DNA from: CAYTSA01 sp964440345
GTDB lineage: Bacteria; Desulfobacterota; Desulfovibrionia; Desulfovibrionales; Desulfovibrionaceae
NCBI GenBank assembly: GCA_964440345.1
Contig: CAYTSA010000060.1
Coordinates: 1 to 23,896 of the forward strand
DNA length: 23,896 nucleotides
Reading direction: 5' to 3'
The notes below the pieces were generated by a model. The model was given only the letters and a program-made list of their open reading frames with translations. It had not been told where the DNA came from and made no database searches. The position numbers and the translations under genes are program-made. Positions 1 to 8,324 of the stretch are shown here, in pieces. Every line of letters starts with the position of its first letter. Positions within the stretch are counted from its first letter, which is position 1.

Positions 1-1
1 G

Positions 2-1441
2 GCCTATTGCCGCATGTACGGCTACATGCCTGAGGAGCTGGTTAACAAGAAATATGAAGAAGTGATGAGCCCGGAGCACAGGAGCAAGGTGCAGGATATG
101 CAGGCCAAATTCGCCGCCGGCCAGGTAGAAGTAGCCGGGGAATACGCCGTACGGGACAAGCAAGGCCGGCCCATGACCGTGCTGGCTAACGCCACTGTGA
201 CGCCGGCCATTGAAGGCGGCCGGCGGCGGGTCATCTTTGCCGTGGACATCACAGACCGCAAGGTTGCGGAGCAGGAACTGCGCGCAGCCAAGGAAAAAGC
301 TGAACAATCCGACCAGATGAAGAGCCAGTTCCTGGCCATAATGAGCCACGAGCTGCGCACGCCTCTGAACGGCGTCATCGGGCTGGCCCAGCTGGTGGAG
401 CCCTGCACAGAGGAGCAGCAGGAGTATTTGGACGCCATTCTTTCCTCTTCCAGGAAATTGTTGCGCACTTTGAACGACATACTGGAGTACGCGCGCATAG
501 AGTCCGGCGCCGCAACCCTGCGGGAGGAACCGTTCTCCCTGGCGGAGATGGTGCGCACGTCGGTGGAAGCCTACCGCAAAGAAGGCGGCGCAAAGGGGCT
601 GTCACTGCAATGGTCCATTGCTCCGGATACGCCTGAGGTCTTTCTAGGCGACGAGGGAGTGCTCGGCAGGGTGCTCTCCAACCTGCTGCAAAACGCAGTG
701 AAGTTCACGGAGAAGGGAAGCGTGGAGGTCTTTGCAGCCTGCGTGGAGGTCTGTCGGCTGCCTGAAGCCGTGGACGCTGACGTCTACGACCAGCAGCTCA
801 TATTCGCCGTGCGCGACAGCGGCGTTGGCGTGACGAAAGAGGCGCAGAAGTTTATTTTCGAGGCGTTTAGCCAGGGCAGCAACGTTTATACAAGAATCCA
901 CGGCGGGACTGGACTGGGGCTGGCCGTCTGCCACCGTCTGGTTTCGCTCATGCGCGGCAGCATAGACTTGGAGAGCGAGCCTGGCCGCGGCTCTTTGTTC
1001 ACCTTCACCGTTACTCTGGCCACGCCCAAAGAAATGAATGAAATACTGCCTAGCGGCGCTCCATTGGCGAAGCAGCCCGGGGCGTCCCCGGAAGGAAGCT
1101 TGCGCGTGTTGGTGGCGGATCGGAATAAGATAAACGCCGATCACGTGCAGGGCGTGCTGCACTGCCACGGCCACGAAACCGCCCGCGCAGACAGCCTGCC
1201 TGCTGCTCTGGAGTTGCTCCAGACCGGGCACTTTGACGCGGCGTTGGTGGACATGGCCTTGCCGGATGAGAAGGGGCGGCCGCCCGTAGAAACAATACGC
1301 GAGGCCATGGATCCTTCCGCCCTGGTGGCGGCCATGAGCGCCTATGTCGACGCCGCTGCGCCGGATGGGGGCCCTGTGCTGGCCAAGCCCGTGCACGCCC
1401 ACGAGCTGGGCAAGCTGCTGGCCGCGGCCCAGTCCTCGTAG
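2..1441 (+). CDS. Hybrid sensor histidine kinase (PAS-HisKA-HATPase-REC), 5' partial
   Basis: The reading frame is open from base 2, so the N-terminus lies outside the window. Numbering from the first visible Met (base 14), the order is: the C-terminal half of a PAS domain (about 1-80, ending in the VDITDRK linker), a short coiled coil, a HisKA domain with phospho-acceptor His112 (SHELRTPLNG), and an HATPase domain. The HATPase has the N box around Asn227, G1 DSGVG at 268-272 and G2 GGTGLGL at 297-303. A receiver-like domain spans about 362-470, with candidate phospho-Asp413 and Lys458. The receiver's acidic pocket reads VADRN (367-371), so one of the usual two acidic residues is replaced, and phosphotransfer there may be weak. 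No membrane segment is visible in the part present. The signal and output are unknown. The HD-GYP gene follows about 110 bp later on the same strand and could share the pathway. Confidence 0.93.
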   Translation, partial: AYCRMYGYMPEELVNKKYEEVMSPEHRSKVQDMQAKFAAGQVEVAGEYAVRDKQGRPMTVLANATVTPAIEGGRRRVIFAVDITDRKVAEQELRAAKEKAEQSDQMKSQFLAIMSHELRTPLNGVIGLAQLVEPCTEEQQEYLDAILSSSRKLLRTLNDILEYARIESGAATLREEPFSLAEMVRTSVEAYRKEGGAKGLSLQWSIAPDTPEVFLGDEGVLGRVLSNLLQNAVKFTEKGSVEVFAACVEVCRLPEAVDADVYDQQLIFAVRDSGVGVTKEAQKFIFEAFSQGSNVYTRIHGGTGLGLAVCHRLVSLMRGSIDLESEPGRGSLFTFTVTLATPKEMNEILPSGAPLAKQPGASPEGSLRVLVADRNKINADHVQGVLHCHGHETARADSLPAALELLQTGHFDAALVDMALPDEKGRPPVETIREAMDPSALVAAMSAYVDAAAPDGGPVLAKPVHAHELGKLLAAAQSS

Positions 1442-1552
1442 CAGTCTTTTTCTTCTCTCCTATGGACACAATCTCTGTCGCAGTGTACACACTATAGTGC
1501 GATCCTTGTATCCAGTCATTGTTCACTTTTATCTTTTTCGCGGGAGTTTCGC

Positions 1553-3016
1553 ATGCGCGCTTTACTGCATTACATCGCCGCCGTGCTCATCATGGCTCTT
1601 TACGGCGGCCAGCTGTGCCCTTTTATCAGCACCTTGCCAGTGCATCACTGGACCCTGAAAATTGTCGCCGCAGCCGTGCCGGTGTTCCTTGTCCGGCTGG
1701 GCCTGCAATGGCAGTTGGTGGACCGGGCGGAGCCGGCCAAGCGCATGGGCCGTCAGTTCTGGCTGGAGATGGGCTGCTATGTGGCCGTTGCCTTGCTCGC
1801 CTCGGCCTTTAATCGCTACACCCACGAGTTTCCCCTGGGCTCCACAGCGCGCATGGCTGTATCTTTTGCCGTGCTGGGCGTCTTTGCGGGTCTGGACCTG
1901 GCGTTGCAGCGCGAGCGCCGTGTGGTGCGGCAGCTCACGGACCAGGGCCAGGATATGCCCGCATCCGCGTCGCCAGGCTCGCTCGTGCGGCGGTTTGTGC
2001 TAGTGGGCTCATTGGTCACAATCTCGATCATCGCCGCCTTTTTTCTTATTGTTACCACTGATCTGTACTGGGCCGCGGATGAGCTGCAAAAACAGGGCAA
2101 CCCCCTGGAGCATTTTAGCTCGATCGTCATGGAATTAGCTTTTTTATGCGGTGTGATTTTGGCTCTGGTGATTAACCTCATTTTTTCGTATTCCCGCAAC
2201 TTGAAGATATATTTCCAGAATGAAAACGGCGTTCTGGAGGCCGTGAGCGGCGGCGATTTGTACGCCAAGGTTCCGGTGACCACCCGGGACGAATTCGGCG
2301 TGATGGCCGACTACACCAACCGCATGATCGGCGCCTTGCGTCAGCGCACCCACGAGCTGCAAAACACCCAGGATGTGACCATAGTGGCTCTTGCCTCTCT
2401 GGCGGAAACCCGGGACAACGAGACCGGCGCGCATATCCTGCGCACTCAGAACTACGTCCGCGCCCTGGCTGCTTGTCTGGCCAGGCAGCCTGCATTCGCC
2501 GAATCCCTGGACGACGAAAAAGTGGAACTGCTGTACAAATCTGCGCCTCTGCACGATATAGGCAAGGTGGGCGTGCCTGACGCCATTCTCTTAAAACCTG
2601 GCAAACTCACTGACGAAGAATGGGTAACCATGCGCAAGCACACAGTCTATGGCCGCGACGCCCTGCAGTCTGCTCTGGACAGGTTGGGTCAGAACTCGTT
2701 TTTGAAACTGGCCCAGGAGATAGCCTACAGCCACCACGAGAAATGGGACGGCTCGGGCTATCCCCAGGGGCTGAGCGGGGAGGCCATTCCGCTATCGGGC
2801 CGGCTGATGGCCCTGGCTGACGTGTACGACGCCCTGATTTCCGCCCGGGTCTACAAACCCGCCTTCCCGCACGAAAAAGCCCGGTCCATCATCATGGAGG
2901 GCCGGGACAAACACTTCGATCCTGCGGTTGTGGACGCTTTTGTGGCTGTGGAGGTTCAGTTCCAGACCATCGCGGCCCGCTTCCAGGACGGCGAGGAGCT
3001 GGAAAAAGCGGCTTAG
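1553..3016 (+). CDS. Membrane HD-GYP domain protein, probable c-di-GMP phosphodiesterase
   Basis: 487 residues. The first ~215 hold about six hydrophobic segments (roughly 5-25, 34-55, 70-88, 100-118, 148-168, 190-212). Next come a HAMP-like linker (about 215-268) and a complete HD-GYP domain. Visible hallmarks are His294, HDIGK at 334-338, the HH pair at 394-395, GYP at 402-404 and the LADVYDAL stretch around Asp423. Proteins with this set hydrolyse cyclic di-GMP at the inner membrane, lowering its level and favouring motility over attachment. The start at 1553 is supported by a GGGAG ribosome site six bases upstream. The N-terminal membrane part is not a sensor family I recognise. The gene follows the hybrid kinase and is convergent with the OppD gene downstream. 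Function is confident from motifs; the signal is unknown. Confidence 0.93.
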   Translation: MRALLHYIAAVLIMALYGGQLCPFISTLPVHHWTLKIVAAAVPVFLVRLGLQWQLVDRAEPAKRMGRQFWLEMGCYVAVALLASAFNRYTHEFPLGSTARMAVSFAVLGVFAGLDLALQRERRVVRQLTDQGQDMPASASPGSLVRRFVLVGSLVTISIIAAFFLIVTTDLYWAADELQKQGNPLEHFSSIVMELAFLCGVILALVINLIFSYSRNLKIYFQNENGVLEAVSGGDLYAKVPVTTRDEFGVMADYTNRMIGALRQRTHELQNTQDVTIVALASLAETRDNETGAHILRTQNYVRALAACLARQPAFAESLDDEKVELLYKSAPLHDIGKVGVPDAILLKPGKLTDEEWVTMRKHTVYGRDALQSALDRLGQNSFLKLAQEIAYSHHEKWDGSGYPQGLSGEAIPLSGRLMALADVYDALISARVYKPAFPHEKARSIIMEGRDKHFDPAVVDAFVAVEVQFQTIAARFQDGEELEKAA

Positions 3017-3038
3017 AGCATTTCAATCGTTAAATGCT
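3017..3038. terminator. Weak hairpin between convergent genes
   Basis: AGCATTT and AAATGCT (3017-3023 and 3032-3038) form a 7-bp stem around an 8-base loop, directly after the HD-GYP stop codon and between convergent genes. No T-run follows on either strand. It is at best a weak bidirectional terminator or a 3'-end stabiliser. Confidence 0.3.
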
Positions 3039-3079
3039 ATAGGATAATAGATATAATCTGTCGCCCGCATGTAGCCAGC

Positions 3080-4073
3080 TCACCTGTACAGCAGACACCG
3101 CGCCTGGCGGCCGTCTACGTCGTACATATCCGGCTCTGTCTTGTCGCACTCGTCAAAGCGTTTGGGGCAGCGGGGGTGGAATGAGCAGCCACGGGGCAGG
3201 TTGGTCAATGCTGGCACTGCGCCGGCGATGGGCTGAAGCTGGCCTTTTTTCCCGGTTTCCAGGGCTGCTTCGGGCCGGGGCAAGGACGTCAGCAGCCCCT
3301 GGGTGTAGGGGTGCAGCGGATCCTTGAACAGGGGCCGGGTGGGCGAGGTTTCCACGGCCTTGCCCGCGTACATGACCATGACCTTGGAGCAGGTCTGGGC
3401 CACCACGCCCAGGTCGTGAGTCACTAGCAATATAGCCGTGCCGCGGTCGCGGGTCAGGTCCAGCATCAGTTTCAGAATCTGGTCCTGGATGGTCACGTCC
3501 AGGGCGGTGGTGGGCTCGTCGGCCAGGATCAGGTCCGGGTCGCAGGCCAGGGCCATAGCGATGACGATGCGCTGGCGCATGCCGCCGGAAAGCTCGTGCG
3601 GGTAGCTGTGCAGCCGGGCTGTTGGCTTGGCTATGCCCACCTGGTCCAGCAAGGCGCCTGCTGCGTCCAGGGCCTCTTTGGCATGCATGTTCTTGTGCAG
3701 CCGCAGGACCTCGGCCACCTGTTCGCCCACAGTAAAGACTGGGTTGAGCGAGGTTGTGGGCTCCTGAAAGATCATGGAAATCTCGTTGCCCCGGACTTTG
3801 CGCATGGCCTTGTTGGAGAGCCTGAGAAGGTCCCGGCCCTTGAACCAGACTTCGCCGCCGGCGATGCGGCCTGGCGGGCTGGGGACCAGCCTGAGTATGG
3901 ACAGCGACAGCNNNNNNNNNNAGCACCGTCTTGCCGCAGCCGGATTCGCCCACCACGGCCATGGTCTCGGAGTGGGCCAGGTCCAGGCTGACGCCGTCCA
4001 CAGCCTTGGCCGCGCCCCGGGGGGTCTCAAAGACCGTGCGCAGGCAGCGTATGGAGAGCAGAGTCTCTGCCAT
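3080..4073 (-). CDS. Oligopeptide/dipeptide ABC transporter ATPase, OppD/DppD type (interrupted by an N gap)
   Basis: ATP-hydrolysing subunit of a peptide (or nickel/sugar) importer of the Opp/Dpp class, cytoplasmic face. The N-terminal frame runs from ATG 4073 through Walker A (GESGCGKT). The C-terminal frame carries the rest: FQEP Q-loop, ELSGGMRQR signature, LILADEPTTALDV Walker B, and the oligopeptide-transporter C-terminal region with Cys residues (RGCSFHPRCP). The two frames disagree only because of ten Ns. Deleting the Ns plus one copy of a GCT that abuts both sides gives an unbroken 326-residue protein, the normal length for the family, with the usual DppD spacing after Walker A. It lies 11 bp after the beta-helix gene and is probably cotranscribed with it. 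No OppF, permease or binding protein is nearby, so it is an orphan ATPase here. The substrate is unknown. Confidence 0.9.
3912..3921. other. Run of ten N (scaffold join)
   Basis: Ten consecutive Ns within the OppD gene. The bases on either side both carry the triplet GCT (seen on the minus strand). Merging it restores the reading frame and family spacing, so little or no real sequence is probably missing. Confidence 0.97.
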
Positions 4074-4084
4074 GGGGAGCCTGG

Positions 4085-6121
4085 TTATTGCCTTCCAGCT
4101 GATGTGAGAATATCTGCCGGCGCATCTGCGCTGCTAGCCGTCAAGACGTTGTCTTGAATGACCAAGTTTACCGGCGCGTCAGGGAAGTGTTCGTTTTTGC
4201 AGATGTCGTAAAAAATGATCGGGTCGGCCAGATAATTGTTTTCAAAAAGTATGTCGCCGTAGGGCACGCAGCCGCCCATGTCTGCTCCGTAGGGGATGAT
4301 GTTCGTTGCCAGGCACAAGTCGCCGGGGCTGAAGGACGACGCTGTCAGGCAGGGGCCGAAATCCACAACGCCGGGAGGGTTGTCCAGGGAGACGTTCTGG
4401 CGCACGGTGACGTAGCGGCTGCCGCCGTCAGTGTAAAAAGTGTTGCTTCCGGACAGCGGCCGCTTGTTTCGTGCCACGTTCCAGGCCAGAAGCAGGCCGT
4501 TTTCCATGGAGGTTCCCTGGAAACCTGTCGAGTAGATTGCGCCGCCGTCCCAGAGTTTTTCCAGGTAATGCTCAATGGAGTTGTGCAGTATCTTATTGTC
4601 CTGCATGGCCGACGGAGACTCGAAAATTCCCCACAGGTAGGGCGTTGCGTGGGGCAGTCCGGCAAACCCTCCTGGGTCGAGCAACCCCCATCCCCAGCCG
4701 ATGGCAATGCCCGACCAGGGGACGTGTTTGATTTCATTGTGCTCGATCAGGGTTCGGGCGGTGAAGCCAATGTAGACGCCCGGAGCGTCATAAAACTCCT
4801 GGCCGGCGTATTCAATAAGATTGTTGGCAATGCGGTTGTCGCTTGTCAGCTGCGAGGGCTGGGACGGGTGGTGGTCTTGTTCTGCAATGCCGCCCAGCTG
4901 TATGGCGGCGGCTGAAACATTGTAAAAGTGGTTGTTGACAATATTATTATTTTGGCTGCCTGTGCCAAAATGCAAGGCCACAGCTCCCAGGCGGGCGAAT
5001 GTATTGTCTTCAAAGGTGATGTGCTGCGCATACTGCATTTCCACATTGCCCGGTATGCCCACGGCGTCGGGGTCATGGCCGATGTCATTGTTTTTGTGGC
5101 CTGGCCCCTTGAGGTGGAACCCGCTTTGGTCCAATGCATAGCCGTCTGAGCTGTTGGGGCCCAACCATGTGGCGTACATGAACTGCAAGTTTTCGAAACA
5201 CAGGTGTTGTACAGGCTCTGCCGCATCGCCTGTTGCGACTAGCAACGTCTCAAGGACAGGCAGCTCCACGTCCATTTCTGTGCTGAGCATGTACTCATCG
5301 GCAAGAGGAATGTAGTATAAGGTCTTTTCCTGCGTGTTTAAAAACCACTCGCCGGGTTCGTCCAGGAATTCATAGGCGTTTTCCCACCAGCTCAAAAGAT
5401 GGAAGTTCCATGGGTAGGGAAAGACGTTGGCGTTCTTCCAGCAGTTGTTTTGCATGAACACTTCACTGTCTTCCACCCTGTCTACGGGGCAGCGCATCAT
5501 TTTCCATTGCGTTACCGTCACTGCTTCAACGATGGAGGGGTTTTCCCATATCGGCGGAATCTGCTCGTCCAGGCCGGCGTCATAGTCGTACGTATAGCCT
5601 GTTCCCGTAGGCGTATAGTAGTTGGGATACTCCGGAGTGCGGGCCCGGACAGCCCTCCTGCCGTTGACGTACAGCTGCCGCGGCATGACGCCGCTGGTGT
5701 CCGCAGGCGCGCTCCAGATGTCCAGTTGGGGGTTGTGCAAGGTCCACCCGGTTACAGGTATGGCGCCTGACAGGATAACCTCCTCTCCAGCCGCCGCCTT
5801 GTAGGTCACCTCAGCGCCCATGCCGCCGGAGTCTTCTCTGGTGAACGTCAGGGCCTCGTCCAGGCGGTAGACGCCTTCGCGTATGATGACGTTGATGGGA
5901 CTGACGCCCCGGTCCTCATGGGCGCGGACAGCTTCCATGGCGCGCGCAATGGTCCGGAAAGGCTGTTTTGCGCCGCCGCTGTACTGGTCGTTGCCGTCTG
6001 TGGCCACATAGTAGTCTATGGAATGCGTCCCGGCATTGCATGAGGTTATGGTTAAAATGAGTAGCGCGCCAGCCAGGAAGTGAAAAAAAGAGGGTAGATG
6101 CGAATCTTTTGCGGCAGTCAT
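4085..6121 (-). CDS. Lipoprotein with right-handed parallel beta-helix fold
   Basis: 678 residues. The N-terminus has a hydrophobic stretch (about 14-27) ending in a lipobox, ITSC, with lipidation site Cys28, so the mature protein should be anchored to a membrane and face the periplasm or outside. The early region (YYVATDGND, then FRTIARAMEAV) is the typical start of secreted beta-helix proteins related to pectate lyases and GH141-like enzymes. Later come many N-rich rungs (NNIVNNHFYNV, IANNLIEYAG, LIEHNEIKHV). The general role is binding or cleaving a polysaccharide; no catalytic residues can be assigned. A ribosome site AGGA lies seven bases before ATG 6121. It is followed at 11 bp by the OppD-type ATPase, which may suggest glycan or peptide uptake, but that is inference. 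Confidence 0.85.
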   Translation of the reverse strand: MTAAKDSHLPSFFHFLAGALLILTITSCNAGTHSIDYYVATDGNDQYSGGAKQPFRTIARAMEAVRAHEDRGVSPINVIIREGVYRLDEALTFTREDSGGMGAEVTYKAAAGEEVILSGAIPVTGWTLHNPQLDIWSAPADTSGVMPRQLYVNGRRAVRARTPEYPNYYTPTGTGYTYDYDAGLDEQIPPIWENPSIVEAVTVTQWKMMRCPVDRVEDSEVFMQNNCWKNANVFPYPWNFHLLSWWENAYEFLDEPGEWFLNTQEKTLYYIPLADEYMLSTEMDVELPVLETLLVATGDAAEPVQHLCFENLQFMYATWLGPNSSDGYALDQSGFHLKGPGHKNNDIGHDPDAVGIPGNVEMQYAQHITFEDNTFARLGAVALHFGTGSQNNNIVNNHFYNVSAAAIQLGGIAEQDHHPSQPSQLTSDNRIANNLIEYAGQEFYDAPGVYIGFTARTLIEHNEIKHVPWSGIAIGWGWGLLDPGGFAGLPHATPYLWGIFESPSAMQDNKILHNSIEHYLEKLWDGGAIYSTGFQGTSMENGLLLAWNVARNKRPLSGSNTFYTDGGSRYVTVRQNVSLDNPPGVVDFGPCLTASSFSPGDLCLATNIIPYGADMGGCVPYGDILFENNYLADPIIFYDICKNEHFPDAPVNLVIQDNVLTASSADAPADILTSAGRQ

Positions 6122-6158
6122 AAGGATATCCTGTACGTTGTAGGCAACGTGTCTTCAG

Positions 6159-6184
6159 CGCTGATGTTGCACGCGCTATCAGCG
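6159..6184. other. Inverted repeat upstream of the beta-helix gene
   Basis: CGCTGAT (6159-6165) and ATCAGCG (6178-6184) pair perfectly around a 12-base spacer, about 40 bp before the beta-helix start. It could be an operator or a leader hairpin; nothing more can be said. Confidence 0.35.
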
Positions 6185-6196
6185 ATGTAGCACTAA

Positions 6197-6227
6197 CAAA
6201 AATGGTAGAATAGTAGCGGCCAGCCGC
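6197..6227 (-). terminator. Possible weak terminator of the transporter operon
   Basis: On the minus strand, GCGGCTGGCCGC (6216-6227) can fold into a short GC stem. A T-rich tract ending in TTTTT follows about 13 bases later. It lies 37 bp past the CofD-like stop codon. The stem is short, so the call is tentative. Confidence 0.35.
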
Positions 6228-6263
6228 GCGACATCTGCGTGATCTTCGATAGCGCTTTATCCT

Positions 6264-7457
6264 CTACACCAAGGAGAGCAAATGCTCGGCCAGCAGTTTC
6301 GGGTCGAGATAGGGTTTGCTGTCCTCAGTGATCATTTCCACGTCGATGACCTCCACGCCGTAGCGTGCGATTTTGTCCAGCTCCAGGGGCTTTGGGTAGT
6401 TGCCGCGTTTGGAGTCGATGAGGATAAAGTTGAGCAACTTGTCCCGTGAGACTTCCTCTTCGCAACTGGACTGGGCGTACTTGAACAAGCCTTTGACGCT
6501 GGAGAACAGGGACATGCCAATCTGCTCCGGATCAGCAGTGGAGTTGGGCACGTAGACTTTGGGGCAGTGGGTTTCGCTGACGGCCTGGCCCACGCCCATG
6601 GGCAGCAGGTTGGCGGCCACGCTGGAGTAATAGGAGCCGATGGGATAGCAGATGAGCTCGGCGGAGGTGATGAGTTTGCGAACCTTGTTGCGTATCTTGG
6701 GCTGCACCAGGTCTTCTTTGTCCCGAGACTTGGAGATAAAGACGCGTTTGACAGGCGAATCCAGGGGCGCAGTTTCTTTGCCGGTGATCAGGTGCTGGCC
6801 GATGCGGACCTCGCCGTTTTCCAGCTCTGCGCCCAGGTGCAGGTCCTTGGCAATGACTGGCCGGACCATGCCTTTAACTGAGACGAGCTGGGAGAAGAGG
6901 TAGATGACCGGGTCTATATGTTTGCTATAGTTGAAAAAACCACCTGATAGGATGAGGTTGCCAATGGAGGCGCCGCGCAGGTCGAAGTTATCGGGCATGC
7001 GGTCGGCAAAAAACTGCAAGTGGCTGCGGATGAGCTTGCGCATGGGGTCTGGGCAGCGGCGGATCATGGCGTCTTTGCCGCGGATCATAGCGTCCAGCTG
7101 TGCCTGCAGTTCTTCAGGGGTGTTGTCTTTGGGCAGCCGGTAGGCAAAGAGTTTGTAGATGGCCGGGTGACCATGCACAGACTGGTCGGCCAAAGCCATA
7201 AGCCGGTTACGCAGGTCGCCCACAGCAAGCATGTTAAAAGCTTCGCGCAGCTTGGCTGAAGAACCGCCCGAATCGAAGGGCGTGATCAGGTGAATGGAGT
7301 TGTGCGTGTAGTTGATCAGCAGTTTGCTGAATTGCTTCAGGGCGGTGCCGCCGGTAAAGAAGAGCACCCGTGGTCCCAGCTCCGGCGCTTTGCGGTAGCG
7401 GGCCAGCCTGAGCGGGTCCGGTATATCGACAGATCGCGTTACTTGGATGGTGGGCAT
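6264..7457 (-). CDS. GAK system CofD-like protein
   Basis: 397 residues, soluble. The N-terminal part shows the glycine-rich pattern of the CofD/YvcK superfamily: FTGGTALKQFSKLL (34-47), then FDSGGSSAKLREAF (61-74), GDLRNRLMAL (80-89), and later IGNLILSGGFF. CofD itself transfers lactyl-phosphate to a deazaflavin during F420 synthesis, and YvcK-type relatives bind UDP-sugars. This variant, with the TGGTAL form and a length near 400, matches my memory of the 'CofD-related protein of the GAK system', a set of co-occurring families of unknown biochemistry (with ATP-grasp, HprK-related kinase and amphi-Trp proteins). It is the last cistron of the liv-like operon, 45 bp after the TPR gene. An amphi-Trp gene lies about 15 kb away. 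No F420 genes are nearby. The family call is firm; the reaction is unknown. Confidence 0.85.
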   Translation of the reverse strand: MPTIQVTRSVDIPDPLRLARYRKAPELGPRVLFFTGGTALKQFSKLLINYTHNSIHLITPFDSGGSSAKLREAFNMLAVGDLRNRLMALADQSVHGHPAIYKLFAYRLPKDNTPEELQAQLDAMIRGKDAMIRRCPDPMRKLIRSHLQFFADRMPDNFDLRGASIGNLILSGGFFNYSKHIDPVIYLFSQLVSVKGMVRPVIAKDLHLGAELENGEVRIGQHLITGKETAPLDSPVKRVFISKSRDKEDLVQPKIRNKVRKLITSAELICYPIGSYYSSVAANLLPMGVGQAVSETHCPKVYVPNSTADPEQIGMSLFSSVKGLFKYAQSSCEEEVSRDKLLNFILIDSKRGNYPKPLELDKIARYGVEVIDVEMITEDSKPYLDPKLLAEHLLSLV

Positions 7458-7502
7458 GGTGGTTCCGTATCGTGTTGAGGTTAACGCCGTATGTCCGGTA
7501 GG

Positions 7503-8315
7503 TTACAATTCCAGTGGCGAGCGACGTCTTTTGCGTTTGTGCAAGAAAGAGAGAAATTGTCTGGACTCTTTGAAATTTGGATTAATTTCCAATGATTTTA
7601 GGAGGCTGTCTTCAGCCAAATTCAGATCGCCCAGTTCGTAGTAAGCGCGGGCGATGTTGTGGTGCAGGTTTTCGTCGTTCTCAGAGAGTTCCAGGGCCCG
7701 TTGGTAATGTTTCAGGGCCACGTCAAAGAGCCGGCTCTTGCGCAGGCCCACGCCAAAATCGTTAAACATGTGCTTGTGCTCAGGCTCGAATTCGCCCTGC
7801 ATCTCGGCCAGCTCTTCGAATACGCGGCGGGCCTTGGCCCGCATGCCGCGCTTGAGGTATGTCAGGCCCAGCCCAAATTCAGAGCGTGCGTCGTGCTCCA
7901 GCTTCTCCAGTTTTGTTTTGCGTTTTTCGGCTTCTTCGGGGGTGGAGGGCGGCGCCGGCTCGGCCTTTGGGGGGGGCGCGGGTTTTCCGGTGACGGGTTC
8001 TTTGTAGCGAAAGCCGATTTCCGGCGGTTTTGGGGCTGGTTTTTTGGCCACGGCCTCGCCAGAATCCAGCTTGGATTCGTCAACCATGATGTCCGGTTCA
8101 CGGGTAAAACGCTCAGCAAACTCCAGACCGGTAACAACCTGTTTGGCTCCGCTGGGGATAAGATTCGGGTTCAGGGGCTGAACGGTAACGCGGTCGTCCT
8201 CGCGGTCCCAGGCCAGCCAGTAGCGTTTGCGGACGCCGGGCCGGGCGGCGACGCCGGCGCCGGTGTAGGCGGATTCTTTGGTGGAGTAAACGCCTCTGAA
8301 ATTTTGCTGGGCCAT
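7503..8315 (-). CDS. TPR-repeat protein with conserved N-terminal domain
   Basis: 270 residues. Residues 1-90 form a compact domain with no family I can name (KRYWLAWDRED at about 30-40, then a hydrophobic TGLEFAERF stretch). A Pro/Lys/Glu-rich linker spans about 91-127. The last 130 residues hold three tetratricopeptide units (about 141-172, 178-212, 214-247; AIARAYYELGDLNLA-type spacing), and the C-terminus is very basic (KRKRRRS). TPR arrays mediate protein-protein contacts, so a scaffold or adaptor role is likely. There is no signal peptide, so it is cytoplasmic. The start lies nine bp after the LivF stop, implying translational coupling, and the gene is followed by the CofD-like gene. 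Whether it serves the transporter or the CofD protein cannot be decided from sequence. Confidence 0.85.
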   Translation of the reverse strand: MAQQNFRGVYSTKESAYTGAGVAARPGVRKRYWLAWDREDDRVTVQPLNPNLIPSGAKQVVTGLEFAERFTREPDIMVDESKLDSGEAVAKKPAPKPPEIGFRYKEPVTGKPAPPPKAEPAPPSTPEEAEKRKTKLEKLEHDARSEFGLGLTYLKRGMRAKARRVFEELAEMQGEFEPEHKHMFNDFGVGLRKSRLFDVALKHYQRALELSENDENLHHNIARAYYELGDLNLAEDSLLKSLEINPNFKESRQFLSFLHKRKRRRSPLEL

Positions 8316-8324
8316 GTCGGAGGC

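Noticed and set aside
644..1402. Minus-strand frame of 252 codons opposite the histidine kinase
   Set aside because: Antisense shadow; the plus-strand kinase motifs are continuous through the region.
4154..4915. Plus-strand frame of 253 codons opposite the beta-helix gene
   Set aside because: Antisense to a coherent lipoprotein gene, with no ribosome site or recognisable domain.
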